From positions 37,476,774-37,540,773 of the forward strand of contig OY294049.1 of assembly GCA_958510825.1 (NCBI GenBank): 64,000 bases of DNA, written 5' to 3'. This DNA is from Brachypterus glaber. Taxonomy: Eukaryota; Arthropoda; Insecta; Coleoptera; Kateretidae. Shown here in pieces: positions 11,320 through 23,804 of this stretch. Position 1 is the first letter of the stretch. Each line of letters starts with the position of its first letter. The position numbers were made by a program, and so were the translations under genes. Under the pieces are notes generated by a model. That model saw nothing but the letters and a program-made list of their open reading frames with translations. It did no database searches and was not told the origin of the DNA.

Positions 11320-11603
11320 AATACTGCGATCCAACCAGTGCTTATTACATATCTTTAAATGTATATTGTATACATACATACATATGTATGTATATAAAAT
11401 ATAAAAATTAAAATATAAATACCTATGCATTGATTACAATAAAAAGATGACCAGGTAAAAGCGATTTTTAAACAATGGATATTTTTTATGCAGGGCCAAA
11501 GAGCAAGAAATTCTTAAATTTATATATCTACAATGGCTGATTTAAAGGGGGCAAACAGTTTACTGTTTGGACTTCGTGCTTTTTAATTGTCGGTTGTTAA
11601 AAT

Positions 11604-12330
11604 ACACTGCCCAGTAAAAGAGCTTTCCCATTTTTCACCTCCCCTCTAAAAATTGATTTTTTATCAGATTTACTTTTGGGTATGAATTTTGGTACAATTT
11701 GCGTTACGTAATACTTGAACGTTCCCTTTAGCAAACTTAAAAAGTCCAATAAACCAATTGTCATGATAACTATCCCCCACCCCCCAGTGGATGGAGTTAG
11801 AATTTTTTTATTATCGGATTCACTTTCAACAACCTCAAAAACCCCAATATACCAAATTTTCACGAAAACTACCCCCCACCCTCAAAGGGTGGAGTGAGAT
11901 TTTTTTATTATCATATTCACCAACGTCAAAATCCAGAAAATGCCAATTTTCACGAAAACTACCCCCATCCCTCAGGGGGTGAAATTAGAAAAAAAATATT
12001 GTCAGATTCATATTCCTCGACCCCAAAAAGCCCTATATACCAATTTTGACGAAAATATTTAAAATATTTACCCAATCACCCCCGCAGGGATGGAGTTAAA
12101 AAAATACATTATCAGATTCAATTTTAGCATTTTTCATATTTTTGTAAAGAAAATGTATTTTTCCCCCTTGCCTCACCCAAATGTTTACCAAAAACAATCC
12201 CAAGCGAGAACTTTTGGTAACATACCTGTATGCTAAATTCCAACTCTCTAGCTTAAAGCGGTCTTAAGTTATCGTGTCTACAAGATTTCCCAGATAGACC
12301 GATTGACCGATCGACAGACAATTTTTTTCT
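11604..12330 (+). repeat. Family C repeat with internal ~80-90 bp tandem units, copy 1
   Basis: The repeat begins ACACTGCCCAGTAAAAGAGC and then runs through about five diverged units. Each unit has ATTATCAGATTCA, CAACCTCAAAAACCCC, ATACCAATTTTCACGAAAA, a C-rich run, and GGTGGAGTTAGA. The distal part has ACTTTTGGTAACATACC, then CTCTAGCTTAAAG, then AGTTATCGTGTCTACAAG. Other copies lie at 40.98-41.41 kb (same strand) and 40.09-40.38 kb (opposite strand). Open frames read through the units on the minus strand (WYIGVFEVVESESDNK-like), but they differ between copies. I take them as products of the repeat. Confidence 0.75.
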
Positions 12331-13028
12331 TTTGCTTGAAATTGATTTATATCGATATAAAACGTCATAAAACGCAAAAATAAGCAAACAAACTTTTTGA
12401 AAATTTTTGCACGAATACAAAGCATTCCGAAATTTTGAAAATTTTCAAAATAGGAAAGCAAAATTACATAATATTTACAAAAAAATGATGTAATTTTTGA
12501 AATTAAATACCTACAACCTTGAACACCCTTTTTAAAAATAGGTATCATTGACCCCAAGTCAATAAATTGATTTTAAATTTATTTACTTATGAATAATAAA
12601 GAATAATTTTTTTAAATATTGTTTAATTTTAGTGTTTATTTTTTACACAACAAGAACTTAAGGTTAGGTTAAATTAAAAAATTAAGTACAATTAAAATCT
12701 CATTATTACAATGACAATGAAAAACTTCCTATAACTTTCACAATTTTGTCTATTGACCTTAAAGAGGTTGTTTAAGGGGAAAATGTCTACATACTTTTGA
12801 AGAAAAATGTTTATACAAGTTTAATAGTAGTTTCTATATATTTGATAATAGTTTCTAAATGTTTGGGAATAAATACCAAAAAGTTTCATGTGTTTATTTT
12901 TTTATGTTTAACCTTTTTCTTAGTGTATACAAGAAACTTGAGGCGCAGTGTACATTAGAAACTATTATGATTAATTGATTCAAATAAATGAGTAGTATTT
13001 GGACTTTTTAAATAACATTATAAAATAC
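12331..13028. other. AT-rich stretch with no gene seen
   Basis: No supported gene. One AAGGTTAGGTTAAATTA segment near 12660 recalls the insect TTAGG telomere unit, but it is too short to mean anything. Confidence 0.45.
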
Positions 13029-13030
13029 TA

Positions 13031-13202
13031 CACTGAAAAAAAAGTTTATTTGCGTCAACTAAATATTTGGTTGGATATGGACAAATAAATATTTTATATT
13101 TTTTTATTTGACCCAAATAAAATTTATTTGACACAAATAAATATTTATTTGTCGATATCCAACCAAATATTTAGTTGACGCAAATAAACTTTTTTTTCAG
13201 TG
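13031..13202. mobile_element. 172-bp nearly perfect palindromic MITE, TA target site
   Basis: Arms of about 66 bp are almost identical. CACTGAAAAAAAAGTTTATT, GCGTCAACTAAATATTTGG and TTGGATAT on the left match the reverse complement of the right arm, with about one difference in the first 60 bp. TA flanks both ends, consistent with a Tc1/mariner-type insertion. The strong symmetry suggests a young copy. It is non-coding but could transcribe a long hairpin. Confidence 0.85.
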
Positions 13203-13228
13203 TATGATGAGTAAGAATATAATTGCAC

Positions 13229-13361
13229 GGCAAACGTCAAGAGATAGACTTTTGTTTGTTGCCAACCCAAAAGAAAAAAACGTAGAGACATCTTATGGGC
13301 CTATAAGAACACGCAAAATGCGTGTGATTATGAGCTTATAAGAATCGCAAAATAGAAAAAG
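13229..13361 (-). mobile_element. Family A repeat, truncated copy 2
   Basis: Reverse-complement copy of the first 130 bp of family A. It includes the 5' hairpin region and the GTTGCCAACCCAAAAGAA block, and lacks the 3' inverted-repeat module. It sits 26 bp from the palindromic MITE on its left. Confidence 0.75.
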
Positions 13362-13775
13362 TAATAAATTAAATATTTATTTTAGCTAATACATACATTT
13401 ACTAAGATAAGATGTCAGATATTACAACTTTGCAAGTTTTAAAACTTTAATATATAAGTAAGGAAATGCCTATTTTAACTAGCCAACGCAGTTTATTCAC
13501 TATAAAACGTTTATATTTACAGAATATTATTTACCTATAAAAAGGCAAAAATATCCAACAAATGGTACAGGTTTCTAAAGATCTTATCAAAAATACCATT
13601 TCATTTCCTTACAGAATTCCAAACAAAATAATATTAATGATAATAACACTTAAGTATGATCAAAGATAACTTAGATAAGATTCCAAAATACAATATTTTA
13701 AATCTGTATTTACGCCACAAAGCGCCTTATTTGGACCAGGGCCGTAGTTATGGGGGGTGGGGGGGAGCTTCCGGC

Positions 13776-14302
13776 TAAAAACGAAAAATAAAAAATAAAA
13801 CGTTTAAAAAAATTAAAAAAACAAAAAAAAAATCTAAATTTTTATTTTTTATCCATTATTTTTTTATTTTTTGGGGGGTTACTTTCAAAATTGGTAGAAT
13901 TGATCCCTATTATAAAAGTATTTTTTCCTGAAAAAGTTACGTTAATCAAAGTTTTCATTCAGCTTTTTTCGATTTTTTTAACCCCCATAACTTTTTTGTT
14001 TTTGGGGGGATTACTTTCAAAAACAATATGGATCTTTACCTCGTAGAACTTGTTTTTTTTTTGAAATTTTCAAGTCGATCGGATTATTCGTTCTTGAGTT
14101 ATCGTGTCTACAAAAAAGGTGACATCAGATGGACAGACGGACAAACGGACATTTCAAAAATAAAAAAAAAAGTTGCTTATTTTTTCATGGAACAAATTTA
14201 TATCCAAGAATTTTTTGTCTAGGATAATTTTTAATTTTTTTGAAAATTCGAAACTACCGTATAATATTATTCTAGCGCAGGCGCTGTGAATAACATAATA
14301 AT
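13776..14302 (+). mobile_element. Family B element, partial copy 1
   Basis: Carries the family B body: TAACCCCCATAACTTTTTTG, GGGGGGATTACTTTCAAAA, TCAAGTCGATCGGATTATTC, GAGTTATCGTGTCTACAAA, a GGACAGACGGACAAACGGAC run, and the end block TCTAGCGCAGGCGCTGTGAA. The 5' AACAAGCCGTGAAGAT block is missing, so the left end is truncated. It is non-coding. Confidence 0.7.
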
Positions 14303-14330
14303 GCTTTTTTCTGGCTTAAGTATACATATA

Positions 14331-14918
14331 CAGCCTGTTCCAGAACTCGCGTACAGAAATTTGAGGGTATATTAAAAACCCTCTGGAAAATATGAAAAAA
14401 ATGTCAAAAAAAATCCATCTTCGTTCAATTAAAAAATAAGAACGCTTTAAGTGGACCATTATAGTTGCTGATGTTAAATTACCTTTAAAAGTTGAATTTG
14501 TACCTATGGAAGCAAATTTAATTATTGCAGGTACATATTCTGTAGGTTGACATGGTGATTAATGTGACATAAATATTTATTAATGTCAAAAAAACACCGT
14601 CGGATGGAGTGACCCTATAAAAATTGAATATTTGATAGCCACTGTCGGTTTTGTCAAAATATAATAACCTAAAAAGATTCTAAAGTTGAAAGTCTTAAAC
14701 AATGTACACGTCAACAATTAAAATGCAACCATAGTTACTAATAAGTAGGGAAAAACTAATTTGTAGGTAATTTAACATCAGCAACAGGATTGGTCAGATT
14801 AAATAGCTTCCTTTTTAATTAGTATTGAAGATGGATTTTTTTTGAATTTTTTTTCATATTTTCCAGAGGGTTTTTAATATACCCTCAAATTTCGGTACGC
14901 GAGTTCTGGAACAGGCTG
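14331..14918. mobile_element. Family D MITE, 588 bp with ~88-bp inverted termini
   Basis: The ends are CAGCCTGTTCCAGAACTCGC and its complement, each flanked by TA. The inverted repeats continue through AGGGTATATTAAAAACCCTC and TCCATCTTC. The interior holds an ACCGTCGGATGGAGTGACCC motif and no coding frame. Its outer 33 bp recur on only one side of the 35.4-36.1 kb element. Confidence 0.8.
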
Positions 14919-15517
14919 TATATTTTAAATACCTCACATTCTTTTTCTGTTGCAGATAAACAGTATTTTCCAGTTTGATTTAAAGTAAGTATTTAGCATT
15001 AACTTCTAATTAAAAAAACATTAAATTAATTTGGACTGTAAAAGTTTAATTACTTAAAAAAAAACTAATTATTTTATACTAAAGTCTTTAAAGCAACCTT
15101 TTTTATTGACATGTTTAACTTCTTTTGTAAATAGCTTGTATGTTTGATAGTTTATCAGATAAGAAAATAATTAGCAAACATGTACCTACAGTCGTCCCAA
15201 AAGAAGGCATTCTTGATTTTTCCATTTATAAAAAGTTATTTTTAATTTTTTTTTTTTGATTTCTTTAATTAATCTTTTATTAAAAAAATGTATTTCTTGC
15301 ATTTTTTTTTATGGGACGTACGGTTTGGCGTTTACAATCTTTAAAATATGCTTTTTATTCGATTGATTCTAAAAGTGACACTTTTTGTTCACGTTTTGCC
15401 GTCAAAAAGTTAGACTTTGTGACTCTAGTGTCAAAAAGTTTTTTTGGCCCGCTGACTTTTTATTTTTAAGCTATTTTTAAATAAGATGTTTTACCTTTTC
15501 TGTTATATTTATAAAGA
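14919..15517. other. AT-rich stretch with no gene seen
   Basis: Poly-A and poly-T rich sequence. Neither strand shows a coding or repeat-family signal I can support. Confidence 0.4.
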
Positions 15518-15765
15518 AATATGACCTTTTGGTCTTGAACTATATGTTCTTTTTGGCCAGACACAAGTATTATAACCATTTCATATAAATAAAAATTTCT
15601 TGTATAACATAACCTTAAAACATATGGTTAACCGGTTAATCCGGATTCATCGACTAAAAAAAATCACAAACACAAAATTTCAATCGTAAAATCAATTTCA
15701 ATGTTTATAATATTTATAGAACGGTTTCAGAAGTTTAAATATTTTCTTAACAAACACATTTTAAC
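15518..15765 (+). repeat. Family K dispersed repeat, copy 1
   Basis: Matches 36777-37010 in the same orientation. Shared blocks are TATGACCTTTTGGTC, GTCTTGAACTA, CACAAGTATTATAA, AATAAAATTTCTT and ATTTTCTTAACAAACACAT. The origin is unknown. Confidence 0.6.
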
Positions 15766-15820
15766 ACAAATTAATCAAAACACTAATCTAATTTGAAATC
15801 GAAACCTTAAGCAAGAGTTA

Positions 15821-15966
15821 CGATTCAATTGTTTTTTTAGCGATTTGATTGGATAGCAATTTGTCATGGATAACTAGATAGGTAATAATACAGTAAAAAG
15901 AAATATTTTTTGCAATTTAGAATTAAATATATTTCAATAATTTATCATAATTAGTAACAATCGAAT
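15821..15966 (-). repeat. Family J dispersed repeat, copy 1
   Basis: Reverse-complement match to 49421-49552. Shared blocks are TTAGCGATTTGATTGGATAG, CAATTTGTCATGGATAACTA, GTAAAAAGAAATATTTTTTG and TAGTAACAATCGAAT. It is non-coding. Confidence 0.6.
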
Positions 15967-16433
15967 AAAAAATATTGTCTAATACACGGGCGAAAAGTTA
16001 AATTTTGATTTTGTAAGATTGTTACCTACTCAATTGAAAAATTTAAATTTTGCCTCTATTTTACACGTGATGTGCACTTGTTAACGTTAAGCTACAGACC
16101 TGAACTTTGGAATCTAAATGATAGAATTTTTAAGGACCACCCTAAGGCAAAAAACAACATTTTATGAATATTTATTTAGTACAAACTTAATTTATATTCT
16201 TGGTAGCGTGAATCGTTTAGTATTTATCAATAAATTTTATTTATTGTATAATTCCCAAATAAATAAAAAAAGCATAGGTTATATGCATATATGCATATAT
16301 GCATACCAAGAAGCCGAAAGTAAGTGTCTGCGTATGTAAATTGGACAAATGAGTTATCACTTTCAATTTTTGAGTGCATTTGTTTTTTTTTTATAAATAA
16401 ACCTTATAGGATCGCACGTTTGTCGCTCGATCT

Positions 16434-16794
16434 CACAGTGGTCCCAGACGCAATGCGGACCAATAACCAAAAACTCAAAATTCAAATAGCGGAATAAATA
16501 TGGCCGATTTATTTTTTAAATTTGTCAAAATTAACGAAAAAATGGCACAAAACAAAAAAAAAATTGACAGATCCCGCCCTATTTTGAGTTTTTGGGTATT
16601 GGTATGCATTAATAATACCAAAATAGGCATTTATACAAAGTTTTAGCTAAATCGGACATTTATAAAAAAATTTGAACCACCCTGTCGCAATTTTTTTTTA
16701 ATTTTCACTATTTTTTTGTAATGATCGGTGAAAAATATGACCTTATGCAAAAAAAAAACAGAATTTTGTCACTTTTTTTCTGTTGCCACTGTGT
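16434..16794. mobile_element. Family I element with CACAGTGG termini
   Basis: The left end CACAGTGGTCCCAGACGC and right end GTTGCCACTGTG are inverted. The right arm contains TAGTGAAAATT and a TTTGCATAAGG-like block that recur at 39959-40058. A CAGTGG terminus fits a Tc1/mariner-like inverted repeat. It is non-coding at about 360 bp. Confidence 0.5.
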
Positions 16795-17929
16795 GTCTGT
16801 CCGTCAGTCATAGACTAGATAACCTATAATAAAATAAAATTTTCAAAAAGTATTTTTATTTTGTATTTCGAAACAATGATTCATTGCTAAGAAAAATACT
16901 AAATGATAAACGTGAAATAAACTTTTAGGAAAAACTATAGAGAAATGCATCAGACTGGGGTAAGAAGGGCAAAAGGAACAAAAAGGGACAAAAACTATAT
17001 TTTTTATCAACTCGCTTCCTATATAGGAAAAATATATTTATCGTATGATTTTTTTAACCAAAAGAAAGCTTGTATAACTGTTATAACAGTTTTTTAGTTT
17101 TTGTATAAATATGTATTTTCTATCTACTACTAGAACTCTTGGAAAAAAAAACAACGGAACCCTCAAAGCGCGAGTCTACTGACGCTTGATCATTTTTTTA
17201 ATCTTCTATACGTAATATAGAGGAAAGCATTATTTTGTTGGTAAATGTGTTAAATTCTTTCTGCTGAATGAATCGTATAAAATTGTACCATCAAAAGGAA
17301 AAAAAGAAAATTATAGAACATCGACATTCAGGTTTTTATTGCACTCGGCATAAACGGAAAGTGATAACTTGTTTTCTAATAAACCATAACATAGTCCACT
17401 ATGGTCCGAGAAGTTCTCATTTTTGGCATTAATTCTACTAAGACTTAAAAACTATGCCTTTATTTAATTATGGATATAAATATGAAATAAATTTATTAAG
17501 TACTTTATGCATGAAACTTATTTAAACTTAAACAATATTATAAAAATTTTCATTTTGTAAATGGTATATTCTCTTACTCAGTAGTTGTAACCCCCTTCTC
17601 TTTGTTGTAGACTTACATCATTATATGAACTATAATTTACCGTAATAATAATATATATGTATGTATATAAAAAGAAATTTATGTACTTAATTCTTAGGCT
17701 ATTTCTTTATTAATCTTTGGGATTTTTAGCTTATGACATACTTTCGTTTAAAAGTTCCCCAAAGTTCCACAGGATTTTTTAGATTTTTTTACACCAAATT
17801 GTAGCTTAAGATATGCCGTTTCTTAAAAAGTGTTGGCTTTTTGTCGATTTTTTGGTTTCGCCAAGAAAAAAAATAATAAGTAAAATGATGCACAGCTGGA
17901 TATTAAAAAAATTTACTATACATTTATAT
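16795..17929. other. AT-rich stretch with no gene seen
   Basis: AT-rich sequence with frequent homopolymers. No repeat copy, RNA gene or coding exon is recognised. Confidence 0.4.
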
Positions 17930-17932
17930 TAC

Positions 17933-18210
17933 AGTTTTCGAACGGGAGGTCGAAAAAACTCGAAATTTAGTATGTAGAGGTACAATGAAAAACAAAAATC
18001 AACAAAACCAAAAAACAAGATGGCCGACCTGTCAAACATTTTTTGAACTGGAGGTCGTAGAAACTTGAAATTTGGTATGAAGGGTGGTATGTATTCGGTA
18101 TGTTATGGAAAACAAAAATCAACAAAACAAAAAAAACAAGATGGCCGACCTGTACATGTATATTTTTTGAACGGCAGGTCGTAGAAACATGAAATTTTGT
18201 ATGTAACTAA
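17933..18210 (+). repeat. Minisatellite of ~107-130 bp units
   Basis: Two full units and one partial unit in tandem. Each runs TTTTGAACTGGAGGTCGTAG, AACTTGAAATTTGGTATG, AAAACAAAAATCAACAAAAC and CAAGATGGCCGACCTGT. The third is cut after the CATGAAATTTTGTATG block. Confidence 0.75.
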
Positions 18211-18594
18211 TTGATAATAATTAAAAATCGATAAAATAATAAAAATTAGATAAAGCCGTAATCAAAAAAATATATTCATGTGCAAAAAAATTTAAAAGGT
18301 CAAAGTTTAAAATTTAAGGACTATTGACGCCATTTTGAATACACCATTTTATATTTTTTATTCTTATTGTCAGATTGAATTTAAGCAACCCAAAAAAGCA
18401 CATTACCAATTTTTTTTGTCATCAATCAATTTTTACAAGGCTAAAGGCTTGTTTTGGGAGCTGGAAAATTTTTCAATTTTTAGTTGGAATATATTTGGTC
18501 CGCCCCCTAATAAAATCGCTTCGGAGCACCTCTGAAGAAATATTTTCGAAAAAAAAGTGATTTCTAATACACCCCGTATACATAACGTCTATAT

Positions 18595-18860
18595 GTAGAC
18601 GGCGCGATATTTTGTGTTCGGGAGGTTTAGCAATCTCTTCGACCATCCGACAGCGTCATCGGGCCATAGGTACACATTCACGGGTTAGCGCAAGGTCACC
18701 AAGCCAATGACTCCTTTGCAGCAGCCTGCTGCAACTCTGCAGAAGAAGACTCGCTGAAACACGGACCGCGGATGACTGGTATGGCGGTTTAAAAACATTC
18801 ACAAGGTACCTAGGTATGGCGAGATCAAACTTGACCTCATCCATTTTTTGCAAAAAAAAA
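18595..18860 (+). other. GC-richer segment ending in an A-run, possible retroelement 3' end
   Basis: A sharply bounded segment, GC-richer than its surroundings, ends in CCATTTTTTGCAAAAAAAAA. On the plus strand a frame is open with ADDWYGGLKTFTRYLGMAR. On the minus strand another is open with SSAVRVSASLLLQSCSRLL. I recognise neither protein. The abrupt composition change and A-rich 3' end suggest a truncated retroelement. Confidence 0.3.
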
Positions 18861-19431
18861 ATTAAAAAAATACTAAACCATTAACGGCCGCTAGCACCAA
18901 TTCTTAAACTGAAATTATCTCGAATAAACTGAGTTTAAGTTAAAAATTCTGCGTTCTGATTGGTCCACCGTCAATTTAATCCAAGTTTAAAGTGTGATAT
19001 CTTTTACAAGATTAAAGAAAGAGATTTTTGGGGTTTAGCATGTAAAAAAAGGAGCACTTTATAGTTTTCCATGTGTGTTCTGATGCATCGCCCTGATGGT
19101 GTCTGATGTGTGCAGGTGCAGATGGGTTTTTTGTGGCTCACAATAATGATTAAGTAATAAATAATAGCGATTTTCATACGAAATTGAAAGTCTAATTAGC
19201 GGAGCTAATATAGTGAAAATTTTGTAGCAAGCAAGTCACGTTACTATCGTGTGCTCTCTCCCACTCTATGATTATGAACGGCAAAGTGGGAAGAAGATAT
19301 GGCCACGTGACTTGCTTGGGATAAAATGTTCGCTATGCCCATGCTTCTCGTATCAAGAATGTTAACTTGACTGAATGTCGCATCTATACAATTGTTTTTG
19401 CATTAAATTGACTAAAGTATGGGCAACCTAT
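18861..19431. other. Stretch with no gene seen
   Basis: No element recognised. GTCACGTTACTATCG near 19236 and GGCCACGTGACTTGC near 19301 form a loose inverted pair around a short GC-richer segment. Confidence 0.35.
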
Positions 19432-20207
19432 TGTAACGATATAAATCGTCACTTTGTAATATAGCAAGGGTTAATTAAACTATTCGTTTACTTACGTTAT
19501 AATATATGTTTATTTTGTATATAAATAGTTACGTACGTACAGAACTATTTTGTATCTGGGACTATTTTGTAGCAGGAACTGAATTCTAACCATATGAGTC
19601 TCTATTCCATAGTTCTACCTGAAAATAACATAAAGAAAACATAATCAGAATATGATTTTTAATAATAAAGAATCATATGACTTATTTCTCTATAATACAT
19701 TTGTCTATGGACTTACCTGGTTTTTATATGTTTCAGAGTCTATTGAGGGTTGGATTTCACTGGCTTTCATCTGTAGCTTGTCTCTCCTGGAAAGTTTCGT
19801 ATGCTTATTCCTTCGGGATAATCTAGAATTTGTTGAAAATAGTTTGCTGGAACTGCTCACTTAGATTCAGTATTTTGTTTATACTTAGTTCACAGGACAC
19901 TTAGTATTCTGTTCGTATTTTTATTAGTTTTGCTGATAAACAATAAGTATTGTTTATATTTGTTTCTTAGAGTAATATTTTGAGGTTAGATATCACTAAT
20001 ACGGATTTATTAGGAAATATTCTTTTTAGTTATTATTTTTGGTGTAGTTTCCGTTACCTTTATTAGGAATCCTATACGGTAAAACTGTAGTTGATAATGA
20101 CTTACATAGATGTCGCTAATAGTTCAGAAATAGGATTTTATTTACCTGAAGGGTTCATACCGGTCAAGAAGGTCGATTTTCGTTCTTCTTGAAGCAACTC
20201 TGTTACA
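19432..20207 (+). mobile_element. Probable LTR of an LTR retrotransposon
   Basis: A 776-bp segment starts TGTAAC and ends GTTACA, the short inverted ends expected of an LTR. A TATA-like TATATAAATAG lies near 19518 and an AATAAAG polyA signal near 19664, in the order expected for a U3-R region. Directly after the right end comes ATGGTGGTGTCATATTGACG, a position where a primer-binding site is expected. No second LTR and no gag or pol coding is seen in the following 1.2 kb. It is therefore a 5' LTR with a decayed interior, or a solo LTR with chance downstream similarity. Confidence 0.4.
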
Positions 20208-21408
20208 ATGGTGGTGTCATATTGACGAGTGTTTATTTTCTGTAATCATCGAAGTAATCCTTCATGTATTTTTATTTAAAGTTAGTGAAAATGAATATTT
20301 AAACAATGCAGAAGATATTGTAACTGTTATTTTCTACAATTACGCATTTATAACGTTTCGATGGACATCGAAGACTTAGTATGACACGTAAGTTAAGTTT
20401 TTCTGTTTCTTAGAATATTTCTGAGATATAATTATTGTTTTAGCACCATTATTACTACATTACTAGACCATTAATTAATTACCATTTCTATACCATTAAT
20501 ATGGAATTACATTAATTTAAGTTGAAGTTTATTTTGGTATATTTGATATACAAGTTCTCCGCATGGAGTGATGTTCTGTTGGAACATGGTTCTGTATTTT
20601 TCGGCATAGATAAATTCTATATGACCGTCTAGCAGACAATTTTATATTGGACATAATTTTCAAAAGTATATTTTATCCCGGACAACAATTTCGATAATAC
20701 ATTTTATCCTGGAAGATGATTTTTCCAAAGTAGATGGGACAGCCTATATTTTTTTTCTTTCATTTGAGAAATGAATTCATCAGCATAGGGGAGACTTGTA
20801 CAGATGGAGACGATGGAATTCATACCTCATGGATTTTGCAGAAACCAGCTAAGTACTCATTCTGAAAACTTTTGAAAGCAATATTTCATATTTTTAAATT
20901 CTTTTATTTCAATATTCTTATAACTGTAAACTTTATCAGATCTGATATAGTATTGTTTAATACTATATGCCCTTCTGGCTTTTGTTCATTTTTAGGTACT
21001 TATTTTTTTAAAACATTTAATCTCATTTATTAATTATTAAATATCATACTTTTGATTAAATGATTTCTAATTTAAGCATGACTTTTATACACTGCAAGAA
21101 ATGATTGCTGTTTACATACATTTCTTGGTGCTTGCTGAACTTCATGTTTTCTTTATACATTTAAGTCGAATGATTTCTGAATTTAGTAATTTTTATTAAG
21201 ATTTCTTTAATTATATCTTAATATAATTACACATATTTTTTTATATATATTAATACATTACTTGATGTGCTTTCATTAAGTTTATTTATAATAAATTTCT
21301 CAAATGAATTATCTTATTTTATTTAAGGGTTATATTTTCTCAAACTGAAAAGCTTAAGTATTTACACTAGGTTGTTACTTACCTAAAGGAGTAAAAGCTA
21401 AAGTAACT
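20208..21408. other. Sequence downstream of the LTR, no coding seen
   Basis: No gag, protease or polymerase motif is visible in any frame. If this was an LTR element interior it is fully decayed or replaced. A TGGCGCCCCTAAC word, similar to some primer-binding sites, lies just beyond at 21409. Confidence 0.35.
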
Positions 21409-23804
21409 GGCGCCCCTAACAACATTAATCAATTCTTTCTATTTTTCCCTTGCCCATACCCATTGCTCCGCTGTCAAAACTAGCCGTTGGCAGTGAACGT
21501 ATTAATTACGGTACACTATTAAACATAGTGATTTTTCTAAAATGCAAAACAAAAACAAACAAAAATTGTTTTCAATATTGTTGCCAAGTCGTCACGTTTT
21601 TCTGCAAAAACCTATTTTATTTATTTTTTTTTTCGGCCACAATTGACCCCCTCCATACTAGTTAAGGGTTAATACTAACAAAACAATACGTTCTCCTATA
21701 AAGTGTGGCACACGGATCTGTGACACTCAAAGAAATTCATTCGAATGCGCCAAAAAAACAAAATCGGAAATAAGAGGTTCCCAAACTGAAAATTTAAAAA
21801 ATATTTTGATCAATTAATTACCCTCAAGCACTGACTAATAATTATCTCTAATGAAGAAAGTTTTATTAGTACTATTTTTTACAATAAAATTAATATAAAT
21901 ATACATATTAATTAAAAAAAAATAATTAACAATCAAGTTAAATAATAGTAACAAATAAGTAAAAAAGAAATAAATAAACTATTCAAGTATATGATTTTTG
22001 ACTTTCTTGTTCGTACAATAATATGTAAGCATTCCCTGATACGATGGATGTTGGTGAAATTGAAGATACCCTAGAGTCGTTGTATTCGTGCCACGTATGA
22101 TTATAGGGATGTTTACAATAGGCGGTGTAGTGTCCGCTATACGTGGTACCACTGTAATTTGAAATGGCGTATAATTAATTAATGCTTCAAGAATACAATA
22201 AATATCCCAAGCTACAAAATAAGAAAAATACACCATTTCAAGATATTTTTACCAATTTGGTAAAAAAATGGTCTTTTATACCACATATTTATCCTTCAAA
22301 GTTAAATTTATCTTAGAGTTGCAAAATTGGTAAAAAAAAACTACTAATATACTGATTTTATGTCATAAACACTGTTATACTCTTAAGTTTAAAGAGGTAA
22401 ATAATTTGTTTTTGTTTACCAAAAAATTATACCAATTGTTGTCTGTATTTACTTTATTTACTTTTAGGTATATTTCTTGATAAAATTGTAGATTAAAAGT
22501 CTTATTTTTTTCACCAGATATAAACTATGAGAATAATAGTTTTTCAGGAATAAATAGAGGTTAAATGGTGGTAATTTATACAAAATTATTTACTTTCAAG
22601 TAAAATTGTAAAATTAGTAGAATAATTGACTATATAGTAAAATAATAAATTTAGGCATTTTTTTGCAACAGCTGATTTGGAAAATGTCTTTGTTTTTAAA
22701 ACTTACTATTTTTAAGGCGCACGCCTTTTTTGAAACTTTCAGTTATATTTTAAAATAAATTCGTCCATCGCACAAAAATTTTGTGCTCACGAGTCACCAC
22801 AAAGCAATAGTCACTTATGTATTACATTTACATTAGAGATTTTGCAAAATCAATTTGACGCCATCAAACACAACATATTCTTCATAAACCCAGGAACTAT
22901 ATTATAATTAATTATAATAATATAATAATACGATAGATGGCCACCGTGTACTTTCGTAAGTTTTTAATTACCAACATAATAAAAATAAATTTGTAAAACT
23001 ATTTTACATATTTTGCGGTAAATTCTACGTATAATAGAATATTTTACTTTAAAGAATAATTGTCTTCAGGTTAAATCGTCTTACTAATATTTTACTCATA
23101 ATTTACTCTGAAAAAGTGCTCCACTTTGGTAAAATATAAGAATATTTTACGTAAAATAACACCTAATCAAGGCAGTGGATTATTCTTGAAAGTTAATAAA
23201 TAGAACTATTCGTGTACTATTTTACCAATTTTGCTGCTTGCGATATATTATAGAACAGTATTTATTTTAAATCTATTCTACAGTATTTACGAGTTGATGT
23301 TTTTTTTTTGGAGTTTATTTCACTGTTTCAAATCGATGTGACTTATTATAACTTATTATAAGGTGCACAAAGTCATAAAAAAAACTTTCCTCCAGAGTAA
23401 AAAGCATAATTAAGTACTTATTATCACACTTATCTTGTAAATAAATGATAATGTCCTTCATTTAATTAAAAACACAAAAATAGCAGCTCATTTCCTGAGC
23501 ATTTATGTCAATGTTAATTTAAGTTAAATTTTTCTTAACAATGTGAGACCATTTCTTTTAAATTTATTACAACATAAAACAAAGGCTGCTTTTTATTCAT
23601 TTACAAAACAAACTGTAAAATTAGACTTATATATTCTAAAATAGTTTCGTTTCTTACTTTGATGTTTGCCGGCCTTAGGTAGATCTATCTTAAAACTGTT
23701 CATCATTAGATGCGTGCATTTAAATTTTTAACAATTTTCGTAAACGTTGAGGAAAACCATGAAATAAACAATCTTTAAAGATATAGAATGCTCAGTTATT
23801 CATT
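21409..23804. other. 2.4 kb AT-rich stretch with a possible TTTTACCAA-ended element
   Basis: TTTTTACCAATTTGGTAAAAA near 22247 and ATTTTACCAATTTTG near 23219 could be the ends of an AT-rich element. Several TTGGTAAAA and TAAAATTGTA words lie between them. An 85-codon minus-strand open frame at 21979-22236 has a non-trivial composition (PPIVNIPIIIRGTNTTTLGY) but no recognised family. Confidence 0.3.

Noticed and set aside
11597..11863. WYIGVFEVVESESDNK-type repeat protein (also 41088-41282)
   Set aside because: Copies of family C have stops and shifts in different places, and the frame follows the tandem unit. No conserved start or domain is seen.
12659..12675. Interstitial telomere repeat
   Set aside because: Only one to two TTAGG-like units (AAGGTTAGGTTAAATTA). 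Chance is sufficient.
18656..18853. A 65-codon minus-strand gene
   Set aside because: An equally open frame exists on the plus strand of the same GC-richer segment, and the plus strand ends in an A-run. Neither is recognised, so only a possible retroelement end is reported.
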